Part shown: one piece after another, positions 45,568 through 53,192 of the stretch
How positions within the stretch are numbered: the first letter of the stretch is position 1
Layout: every line of letters starts with the position of its first letter
Assembly (NCBI RefSeq): GCF_900105165.1
Contig: NZ_LT629740.1
Location: 3,410,001-3,474,000 of the forward strand
Length of the DNA: 64,000 nucleotides
Direction: 5' to 3'
Source: Mucilaginibacter mallensis
GTDB lineage: Bacteria > Bacteroidota > Bacteroidia > Sphingobacteriales > Sphingobacteriaceae
Position numbers and translations under genes: made by a program
The notes under the pieces: generated by a model
Told to the model about the DNA's origin: nothing
The model's input: only the letters and a program-made list of their open reading frames with translations
Databases searched by the model: none

Positions 45568-47343
45568 CTACCAGCCCGGATTCTGTTTTAAATTCTTATT
45601 AAGTAACAGCTCCTGGGTTGGTAAAGGCATTAGGTAATCCTTAGGATCAGTAAATGTTTTTACTAAACCAGGATTAGGTACGATGTTTCCCGAAGTGCCA
45701 TTACTAAGACCAAAGTCAGTGCCCAGCACGAAATAAGAAATACCTGTTACCTTATTTGCAGGTAAGCTTGTTACCAGGGCAATGTCCGGAACGCCGTCTC
45801 CGTTCAGGTCATAAGTTCCTAAACCGGGGAAATACATTCCGAAACCAGGTTTTGCCAACAAAGGGCCGTTCTTCCACCGCATAATATCATCATATCTTAA
45901 TCCTTCACAGGCTAATTCTACGCGTCGTTCACGGCGAATTTCAAGCAGCACATTCTCTAATTGACCAGATACATTTGAATAATTTGCTGCCAAAACGGGA
46001 TCGATCGGGACGGTCATTAACAGGTGCGGCATACCTGCCCTGTCTCTTAATAAATTAACAGACATGTCCAGATCGGCCTGGGTAAATGTGCCCCCTCCGC
46101 TGTTGGCCAGTTCGGCTTTCGCTTCTGCGTAAACAAGCAGCATCTCTCCCAAACGGAACTCGATGGCAGCATTGTAATTTGTATTATAAGAAGGTGTAGC
46201 AGGGTCATAATATTTGATCTGCAAATAACCCGAACGCGCATCGGTCATGGTTTGAGCGCCGTTAAGGTTACCATACGTTACCGTAGGCGGTAAAACAGAT
46301 TGTTTCATCCTTGGGTCGCGATTGGTAAATTCGCCTTTTATCATCATTGTATCATAACCCGGAACAGAGGTAAAAGGAGTGCCGCTTGAGGTTAGGTAAT
46401 TATTCATGAACGCTTTTGAAAAAGCAACGCCATAAGCATAGATGTCGCCGTCAAGTGGTGTATATACAGGAATGGTATTGCTATAGAATTTGCCCAATAT
46501 GATTTCCGCACTCTGTGGATCAGAAGGCGAATGGGTAATAAATAAGTTTTGATAATCTGTATTTGGGTTTCCTGTACTAAACAATTTAAACTGCCCGCTT
46601 TGCATCACCACCAGGGCAGCGCTGTCTGCTGTTTGCAAAAGTTGCTGCCAACCGCTAATGGAACGATATTCCCTGTAAGTCCCCTCATAAAGCCCTACCC
46701 GCGCCATAAGCGCCAACGCAGCCCATTTTGTAATTGTTCCGGAAGGACCGGTAGAATTCACGTACTTAGCTGCATATTTGAGATCGGCCATTACAGAATC
46801 AATTACTAACGCACGCGGATCTCTCGCCTTATATAAGTCGGCGTTGTCCGCTGTCGTTACGGTTCTGCCATAAAATGGCACATCACCATATGCTTTTACC
46901 TTATCAAAATAAAACCATGCCCTGAAAAACCGGGCAACGCCCACATAATGATCTATTACTGCGGGAGTAGCAACTGCTTTTTGGTAGTTTTCAAGAAAAT
47001 AATTTACCTGGTACAAAAACAACCAGCTCCAGCTTGCGCCATTCCATGCCGTGCTTGCGCTTGCAGTAGCTGGTATTGTAATTTGACCTGCTGTTACCAG
47101 GTTAAAAGGACGACTCTCATAATTATCACTCTGCTGATCATTCAGCGCCACCGATGTACTGCCCGGAACATAGCTATACAAGCTATTGCAATAGGTATTT
47201 AAATCAGCTGCATTATTAAAAAAACTTTCTGCGGTGATACTTGATACCGGGTATCTATTTAAAAAACTATCTTTTTTACATGAGTATAATGATAACATAC
47301 TTATCAGCATACACGATAGTGGAATTATATATATCTTTTTCAT
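45568..47343 (-). CDS. SusD/RagB family glycan-binding lipoprotein
   Basis: The 591-residue protein has a lipoprotein signal (S-L-Y-S-C lipobox at about 21) and the SusD build: helical TPR-like N-terminal half (F-F-R-A-W-F-Y-F-D-K-V-K-A-Y-G-D-V-P) and a C-terminal R-R-E-R-R-V-E-L-A-C-E-G-L-R-Y-D-D-I-M-R-W. SusD lipoproteins sit on the cell surface and hand glycan to SusC. It starts 26 bases after susC and ends before a strong hairpin. Confidence 0.96.
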   Translation of the reverse strand: MKKIYIIPLSCMLISMLSLYSCKKDSFLNRYPVSSITAESFFNNAADLNTYCNSLYSYVPGSTSVALNDQQSDNYESRPFNLVTAGQITIPATASASTAWNGASWSWLFLYQVNYFLENYQKAVATPAVIDHYVGVARFFRAWFYFDKVKAYGDVPFYGRTVTTADNADLYKARDPRALVIDSVMADLKYAAKYVNSTGPSGTITKWAALALMARVGLYEGTYREYRSISGWQQLLQTADSAALVVMQSGQFKLFSTGNPNTDYQNLFITHSPSDPQSAEIILGKFYSNTIPVYTPLDGDIYAYGVAFSKAFMNNYLTSSGTPFTSVPGYDTMMIKGEFTNRDPRMKQSVLPPTVTYGNLNGAQTMTDARSGYLQIKYYDPATPSYNTNYNAAIEFRLGEMLLVYAEAKAELANSGGGTFTQADLDMSVNLLRDRAGMPHLLMTVPIDPVLAANYSNVSGQLENVLLEIRRERRVELACEGLRYDDIMRWKNGPLLAKPGFGMYFPGLGTYDLNGDGVPDIALVTSLPANKVTGISYFVLGTDFGLSNGTSGNIVPNPGLVKTFTDPKDYLMPLPTQELLLNKNLKQNPGW

Positions 47344-47369
47344 GACTATTGATTTCTTAAAATTTAATA

Positions 47370-50300
47370 TTAGAACTTCACATCAACCCCAAAAGAATAC
47401 GCGCGCTGGAAAGGATATAACTCGCCTGACGCATACCCTCTCAATCCTTCCGGATCATACCCTTGCGGCAGCTTATCACTTTCCCACAAGTCTTCACCGC
47501 TCACATATACCCGTATGCGGTCAACACCTATTTTCTTTAGCATAGGCATCGGAAATGTATAGCCTACGGTTAAATTTTTAAGGCGTATATAAGCGGCGCT
47601 GTATATGTATCGTGATTGTGGAGTGGCCAGGTCTAACAATGAACCTGCATCGCCTGCTCGCCAGCCTTTAAGGGATGGATAAAAAGCATTTGTATTTTGC
47701 GGTGTCCAGGTATTACCAACTATGTTCTGGTAAACGTTTTCCCATGGTGCAAAGAACATGCCCCAGTAATACCCGCTATTACCAGGATAGAAAGATTCCT
47801 TACCTACCCCCTGGAAGAAAACACTAAAGTCGAAATTATCATAGGTAAAGTTACCGCCAAACCCAAAGTTATACCGAGGCGTGGTATTACCAATTACACT
47901 CATATCTCCCGGGTTTGATATTGTACCATTGCCATAGGTTATTTTACCATCGTGGTTCAGATCTTTATACTGTAGTTCACCCGCCTGGTTCAGGTTATAA
48001 TAGCCTTGGAAAAGTGATTGATCAGGCGCTGCTTTAGCGGCTGCATTGGTTTGAAATATCCCAATGTCGGTTAATCCCCAGATATCACCAACATGCGCAC
48101 CGTTATAATAAGCCGGACTACCATTTATGGGGTTGTTAAGGAAATAACCAGTAGGATTATAATATTTCGTAATTATTGATTGATTATCCCAAAGGTTAGC
48201 ATGTATACCATACTTAAATGGCTTTCCGGCTATAGTGGTTTCATCATTGTAAGTAAGATTTAATTCCCATCCATCGGTACGCAGATCGGCCGCGTTTTCC
48301 AGTGGCTGGGTTGCTCCCAATACAGCTGGCAGGGCAAATCCCTGGGTAATCATGTTATTGGTATAGCGGCGGTAAATATCAAACGTTGCATTTAATTTTT
48401 TAAAGAAAGTAACGTCTATACCCAGGTTTTTTGTAGTAATGGTTTCCCAGGTAATATTGGGTGATACTAAATTAGGGGCACCTACATAAGTTTGCTGGGT
48501 ACCGCCCAATATGCTGCCGGTTGTTCCGGAAGTGAGCACCGGGATAAATTGGTAATTTTGCAAACTTTGGTCATTTCCCAATGAGCCATACGATGCACGG
48601 AACTTAAGACTGTTAACCACATTGAGCAGGCTTTTGAAGAATGGCTCTTCTGAAACCCTCCAGCCAACAGAAGCGGATGGGAAAAAACCATAATGCTGAT
48701 CAGATGGGAAAAGCGAAGAACCATCTTCACGTGCTGCTATTTCTAACAAATACTTTTTGTCGTACTCATAATTTAGGCGGGCAAAATATCCTCTAAGCGC
48801 CCATTGATAGCCGTTGGCACCTACCGACGGTGGTGTGCCTGTTGTTTCATTAAGCGTGCCTATTGAATTACTGATCAAATTATTATTACTTGCTGAAAAC
48901 GAGTTGTAATTATTTTCTTCCTGATTATAACCCAATACGGCTTTGAAATAATTTTTCGTACCAAAGTTTTTTTCATATTCAGCATACAAGTTGATGTTAT
49001 AATATGATTGATCATCTGCTGCTGCATAGGCAAGACTGGTTCCTGCATAAGATACCGTCTTGTCCGGTCCGGTTTCATAAGGTACCGGTATCTGGTAACC
49101 TTGCATATAATTATTAGTAGAACGGAAGGTATAATCACCTTTAATCCGCAAGCTATTGTTAAAGAAAGATGTATTGAAACCAATAGTATTTTGTGTGCGG
49201 TTGTTTACTGTATCTGTGCGGCCACCTTGTTCTAAAAATCCGATAGCTACCCCTGCTGAAGTCCATGAACCATCTGGATTTTTAGGTACAGCTAATGAAT
49301 TTTCACGCCCTATTGCATGGAAAAAATCGCCTTGTGATACCCAGTAACCATTCTGTAAAGATGGAGAGTTGTAAGTAGTACGGTTATAAGCAGAATTGGT
49401 TGTTATGTGCAGCCATTTTGTAAGTTCAATATCCAATTTGGCACGCAGGTTATAACGGTCATAATAATCCGGATTATAACGAAATATCCCATCCTGTGAA
49501 TTATAGCCGGCTGAAAAGTAATAAGTAACTTTGTCAGTACCACCGCTAACACTTATGTTATGGATTTGGCTGGGATTCCCAGATTTGTATGCTTCATTAA
49601 ACCAATTGGTACCGCCCAGGTAATCATATTGCCCGGTTGATGGGTCGACTATAGTTGCGGGCAGGCTTGGATTTGCCGACCGTTGGTGCGCATAAGCTGT
49701 TTCGGTAGCATTGTAAAGATTTGAGCCATAATAAGCAGAGTAGGCTTCGTTTTTATAATCAACAACTGTACCCGGGTCGGTTACAACGTCAGGTAAATTG
49801 GTGATCTTATGTACTGAGTAATTAAAGTTGTAAGTAATTTTAGGAGCACCTGTATGGCCTGATTTGGTAGTGATCAGCAACACCCCAAATGCAGCGCGTG
49901 AGCCATAAACAGCCGAAGAAGCTGCATCCTTCAGCACTGTTGCGCTCGCTACATCATCGGGATTGATGTCATCAAGGCTGGTTTCAACTCCATCCACCAA
50001 TATTAGCGGCCCACCGCCATTAATGGAGGTAAAACCCCGGATATTAAAGGTTGCCGGAGTTCCGGGCTTGCCATTGTATGATGTTATATTTAAGCCTGGC
50101 AGCTCTCCCTGCAAACCCCTTCCTATATTATCTATAGGGCGATTTTCCAATACTTCACCGCTTACGGTACTCACAGCGCCGGTTAAATCAACCTTTTTCT
50201 GTGTTCCATAGCCAACCACCACAACTTCGTTTAATCCTCCGGCTGTAGGCTTCATATGGATGGTTAACGCGGTATTGCCTTTTACTGCAACTTCCTGCCG

Positions 50301-50549
50301 GGCATAGCCTACGAAACTTAAAATCAGGTACTCATTTTCATTATTAACATTAATTTGAAAATGCCCCTTTGAGTCAGTACTGGTAAGGGTTGATGGATTA
50401 GTTTTTAACCTGATAGTAACATTTGGCAAAACCGCTTCTGTCTCATCAACAACGGTTCCTGAAATTTTCGTTTGCCCATACATTTGTAATGAACAAAACA
50501 AAAGGAGCGCTGTGAACAGCATTCCCGTTTTTGTATAAATTTGTGTCAT
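47370..50549 (-). CDS. SusC/RagA family TonB-linked outer-membrane transporter
   Basis: The 1059-residue protein has a signal peptide (to about 25, M-Y-G-Q), a carboxypeptidase-D-like regulatory domain (G-T-V-V-D-E-T-E-A-V-L-P-N-V-T-I), a TonB box-like E-V-V-V-V-G-Y-G-T-Q, the plug (P-G-L-N-I ... G-G-P-L-I-L-V-D-G-V) and a long barrel ending in F-G-V-D-V-K-F. It imports oligosaccharides powered by TonB. It heads the utilisation operon; its promoter carries the three-copy operator block of this locus. Confidence 0.97.
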   Translation of the reverse strand: MTQIYTKTGMLFTALLLFCSLQMYGQTKISGTVVDETEAVLPNVTIRLKTNPSTLTSTDSKGHFQINVNNENEYLILSFVGYARQEVAVKGNTALTIHMKPTAGGLNEVVVVGYGTQKKVDLTGAVSTVSGEVLENRPIDNIGRGLQGELPGLNITSYNGKPGTPATFNIRGFTSINGGGPLILVDGVETSLDDINPDDVASATVLKDAASSAVYGSRAAFGVLLITTKSGHTGAPKITYNFNYSVHKITNLPDVVTDPGTVVDYKNEAYSAYYGSNLYNATETAYAHQRSANPSLPATIVDPSTGQYDYLGGTNWFNEAYKSGNPSQIHNISVSGGTDKVTYYFSAGYNSQDGIFRYNPDYYDRYNLRAKLDIELTKWLHITTNSAYNRTTYNSPSLQNGYWVSQGDFFHAIGRENSLAVPKNPDGSWTSAGVAIGFLEQGGRTDTVNNRTQNTIGFNTSFFNNSLRIKGDYTFRSTNNYMQGYQIPVPYETGPDKTVSYAGTSLAYAAADDQSYYNINLYAEYEKNFGTKNYFKAVLGYNQEENNYNSFSASNNNLISNSIGTLNETTGTPPSVGANGYQWALRGYFARLNYEYDKKYLLEIAAREDGSSLFPSDQHYGFFPSASVGWRVSEEPFFKSLLNVVNSLKFRASYGSLGNDQSLQNYQFIPVLTSGTTGSILGGTQQTYVGAPNLVSPNITWETITTKNLGIDVTFFKKLNATFDIYRRYTNNMITQGFALPAVLGATQPLENAADLRTDGWELNLTYNDETTIAGKPFKYGIHANLWDNQSIITKYYNPTGYFLNNPINGSPAYYNGAHVGDIWGLTDIGIFQTNAAAKAAPDQSLFQGYYNLNQAGELQYKDLNHDGKITYGNGTISNPGDMSVIGNTTPRYNFGFGGNFTYDNFDFSVFFQGVGKESFYPGNSGYYWGMFFAPWENVYQNIVGNTWTPQNTNAFYPSLKGWRAGDAGSLLDLATPQSRYIYSAAYIRLKNLTVGYTFPMPMLKKIGVDRIRVYVSGEDLWESDKLPQGYDPEGLRGYASGELYPFQRAYSFGVDVKF

Positions 50550-50566
50550 AATTTTGCTGTTAGTTT

Positions 50567-50633
50567 GTTTAGCAAAACTAAACTTTGTTTATAAACACAT
50601 TACTAAACTTATGTTAAGTATTTGTAAACACAG
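50567..50633 (-). promoter_or_regulatory. susC promoter/operator block (copy 1)
   Basis: The palindrome GTTTAGCAAAACTAAAC (50567-50583) includes, on the minus strand, TAGTTTTG (50573-50580), a full -7 match 23 bases before the susC start. A second palindrome GTTTATAAAC (50587-50596) and GTTAAGTAT...GTAAACAC (about 50613-50631) follow at fixed spacing. The same elements recur at 51864 and, reversed, at 52074. Confidence 0.82.
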
Positions 50634-50722
50634 TCGAGGCATTTATACTCATTTACCTATAGGTAGTTGTAGGTGAGGATTAATCAATGAGTTTATGGGG
50701 CGATAATTTTGCAAAAAAGTGT

Positions 50723-50758
50723 AAGCCGGAATGACAGGTGAGCGCATCATTCCGGCTT
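50723..50758 (-). terminator. Terminator after the phosphodiesterase gene
   Basis: A 12-bp stem (50723-50734 AAGCCGGAATGA with 50747-50758) has a 12-base loop. On the minus strand it is followed by ACACTTTTTT. It lies nine bases past the stop of the phosphodiesterase gene and so separates it from susC. Confidence 0.8.
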
Positions 50759-50766
50759 AAAAAAAT

Positions 50767-51849
50767 CTATTTAAAAACTGTTTCGATTTTATTGTTAACA
50801 GGGTGGTTAGCAGTAAATGTAAACCCGAGTAATTGAGCTATCGTTTGCGCTATTTGATCCTGGTAAATTTGCCCGGAAGTTTTCACTTCCCCTATTGCCG
50901 GGGTATCAGGCCCTAAAACTGCCAACCAGGTTTCATTTGAATGCGGCGCGCTTGTTCCATGACTGGTCCACAGATCACCAATACCGCGACCGTGATCAGG
51001 GCAGATAACAAACGTTGTATTGTTTTTGTAAAAAGGGTCCTTTTGCAAGGTTTCCCACAGTTTCCCAATCATTGCATCTAAATAATGAGCAGCATCTAAA
51101 AATGAATCATATTGCCCGGCATGTCCTAATTCATCAGGATCATCAAAATCTATATAAGTAACCTTGGGATGATTAGCCATAATATAGGTTTTTGCAATGG
51201 CATAAGTATTCATATCCCAACGCACATCCCTTCCAAAATAATCCGGTAAATAATTCTGAATCTCATTAGCCAGTTTCTGCGCCTCCGTTAGGTTTGGGCC
51301 CGTTACGTTTTCATATGGGTTGATTAGCAGCATATGGTTACGATCACGATTTACAACCCTGGCTACCGCATCCCAACCGGCAATGGTTGCCACCTTGTTT
51401 TCATAACCTTTTTGTTTATTTATGAATTCAAACACATTTATATTAGGATTATCAGGATAAGAATTAGAATTTACAGCCGGATCATAATAACCACATATGG
51501 TTTCGCTACGGCCGGGGTATGAAAACCAAAATCTGTTTTTAACATTTACATTATTACCTAAATCACGGTTGCCATATAACTGGCCTTCTTTAGCAATAAC
51601 ACTCCAAAAAAATGGCATAAGCTTTTTGCGGCGCTCGTCCATTGTAGGCGCCCAATACTTGGCTGCAACAGAAGCTGAATCCTGCTGATTGAATTTTTTT
51701 ACCCTCAAAAGAGCGGAGTCTGCCCCATGAAAGATTTCCTGCCAGCGGTACCCATCAATTGAAATGAATACAATATTCTTTGTTTTCCTGCCCTGTGCTA
51801 CAACAGAAGCGGTGATCAACATTAATAAAATAACTAATTTAAGTTTCAT
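50767..51849 (-). CDS. Secreted alkaline-phosphatase-superfamily phosphodiesterase
   Basis: The 360-residue protein has a signal peptide (to A-Q at 18-19). The alkaline phosphatase/nucleotide pyrophosphatase fold is shown by I-S-I-D32-G-Y, a Ser/Thr nucleophile region (P-G-R-S-E-T), D-F-D-D-P-D-E-L-G-H-A-G and P-D-H-G-R-G-I-G with H in T-S-H-G. Members cleave phosphodi- or monoesters, including phosphoethanolamine-type linkages. It lies just upstream of susC and has the same operator block, so it is likely induced together with the fucosidase locus. Confidence 0.85.
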   Translation of the reverse strand: MKLKLVILLMLITASVVAQGRKTKNIVFISIDGYRWQEIFHGADSALLRVKKFNQQDSASVAAKYWAPTMDERRKKLMPFFWSVIAKEGQLYGNRDLGNNVNVKNRFWFSYPGRSETICGYYDPAVNSNSYPDNPNINVFEFINKQKGYENKVATIAGWDAVARVVNRDRNHMLLINPYENVTGPNLTEAQKLANEIQNYLPDYFGRDVRWDMNTYAIAKTYIMANHPKVTYIDFDDPDELGHAGQYDSFLDAAHYLDAMIGKLWETLQKDPFYKNNTTFVICPDHGRGIGDLWTSHGTSAPHSNETWLAVLGPDTPAIGEVKTSGQIYQDQIAQTIAQLLGFTFTANHPVNNKIETVFK

Positions 51850-51863
51850 TGTTCAAATGGTTT

Positions 51864-51928
51864 GTTTAGCAAAACTAAACATTGTTTATAAATAAACAAA
51901 CAAAACATTGTTAAGTATATGTAAACAC
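51864..51928 (-). promoter_or_regulatory. Phosphodiesterase promoter/operator block (copy 2)
   Basis: GTTTAGCAAAACTAAAC (51864-51880) contains the minus-strand -7 box TAGTTTTG (51870-51877), 20 bases before the start. GTTTATAAAT begins at +20, GTTAAGTAT at +46 and GTAAACAC at +57 from the palindrome start, exactly the offsets in copy 1. Confidence 0.82.
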
Positions 51929-52022
51929 CAATAATCACATGCCTTATAGGTAAGACAACAGAGAATTTTGCGCCTTTTCCCAAATCAGTAAGCAAATGTT
52001 TGAACAATGAATAATATATAGA

Positions 52023-52074
52023 GTTAACTTTAAATTAGTAATATATTTATAAACAATGTTTAGTTTTGCTAAAC
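52023..52074 (+). promoter_or_regulatory. Metallophosphoesterase promoter/operator block (copy 3, inverted)
   Basis: GTTTAGTTTTGCTAAAC (52058-52074) holds TAGTTTTG (52061-52068), 23 bases before the start of the plus-strand gene. ATTTATAAAC (52045-52054) keeps the same spacing as the second element in copies 1 and 2, and GTTAAC (52023-52028) aligns with their GTTAAG. Confidence 0.8.
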
Positions 52075-52091
52075 AAAGATTAAATATAGCT

Positions 52092-53003
52092 ATGAAAAGA
52101 AGAGATGTTATTAAAAGCGCCGGTATATTGGCAGCTACCGGTCTGATAACAAGCAAAAGCAATATTGCAAATGCTGCTATAACTGAAGCGAAAAGCAAAT
52201 CCAAGCTTGCATTAAGGGTTGCACACATAACCGATGTTCATATCAGGCCTGACTTAGACGCACCGGAGAAATTTAAAAAGTGCCTGGAAGAAATAAAAAA
52301 GCAAAAAATAGATTTTTTCCTGAATGGTGGTGATTCTATATTCGACGCATCATATGATGATGTAAAAAAGGAGCGCGTAACAGAGTTATGGAATTTATGG
52401 GATGATTGCACTAAAGGAATAAATGGTTATGAAGTTCATAGTTGCATCGGCAACCATGATACCTGGTGGGCTGCACCTGATAAATCAGATGCAATGTATG
52501 GCAAAGATTATGTGGTAAAGCGTTTAGGTATACCTAACAGGTATTACAGCTTTAGCAAAGCTGGCTGGCACTTTATTATAGTTGATGGTAATAATCCATC
52601 CATCACTTTAGATGACGAGCAATTCAACTGGTTAAAAAATGAGCTTGAAAAATTACCTGCAGATCAGCCTGTTTTAATCATGTCACATTACCCTATCCTG
52701 GGTGTAACCCCATTTTGGGAAGGAGGCATGCACTCCGACTATAAAAAATTAAAAGCCTTATTCTATCAACATCGCGACAAAGTAAAAGTATGCCTGAGCG
52801 GTCACAATCATTTATTGGATACCGCATCCTACAATGGCACACAATATTTTTGTAACGGCGCAATGAGTGGCTATTGGTGGGGTAAAGGCGATGATAAATC
52901 TGCAGGCGAAGGATATTATGAAGAGACCCCGCCCGGCTATGCTATACTTGAATTATACCAGGATGGCAGCGTAATAAATAAATATACGCCGCATTCATAC
53001 TAA
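52092..53003 (+). CDS. Exported calcineurin-like metallophosphoesterase (2)
   Basis: I place the start at ATG 52092 because M-K-R-R-D-V-I-K-S-A-G-I-L-A-A-T-G begins a twin-arginine-like export signal and because it keeps the operator at the same distance as in the sister genes; the in-frame upstream ATG (52056) lies in the operator. The 303-residue protein has D48-V-H50, G-G-D-S, G-N-H-D-T-W-W, M-S-H-Y and S-G-H-N-H, a complete two-metal phosphoesterase site. It is transcribed away from the phosphodiesterase gene and shares its operator, so both are probably induced together. Confidence 0.9.
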   Translation: MKRRDVIKSAGILAATGLITSKSNIANAAITEAKSKSKLALRVAHITDVHIRPDLDAPEKFKKCLEEIKKQKIDFFLNGGDSIFDASYDDVKKERVTELWNLWDDCTKGINGYEVHSCIGNHDTWWAAPDKSDAMYGKDYVVKRLGIPNRYYSFSKAGWHFIIVDGNNPSITLDDEQFNWLKNELEKLPADQPVLIMSHYPILGVTPFWEGGMHSDYKKLKALFYQHRDKVKVCLSGHNHLLDTASYNGTQYFCNGAMSGYWWGKGDDKSAGEGYYEETPPGYAILELYQDGSVINKYTPHSY

Positions 53004-53027
53004 CCCACCACCTATTAGAGAAAATGA

Positions 53028-53062
53028 AAAAAGCCTTTAAGTCTATAATTTAAAGGCTTTTT
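53028..53062. terminator. Bidirectional terminator between convergent genes
   Basis: A perfect 13-bp stem, AAAAAGCCTTTAA (53028-53040) with TTAAAGGCTTTTT (53050-53062), has a 9-base loop and T-runs on both strands. It separates the metallophosphoesterase and ABC permease genes. Confidence 0.88.
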
Positions 53063-53192
53063 GACATTGATTAATATCGTTTAAGTCGTATTGGCAGGAC
53101 AATTTCAGAATCACTTTCTACATGATTTGAAGAAACCGGCGGGATAAACTCCTATTGATTAATTTTTATAGTGCTGCTCATTTGCCTGCAGG

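Noticed and set aside
38451..53003. The region considered as a genomic island or prophage
   Set aside because: No integrase, transposase, tRNA or flanking direct repeat was seen, and the gene content is ordinary for a polysaccharide utilisation locus.
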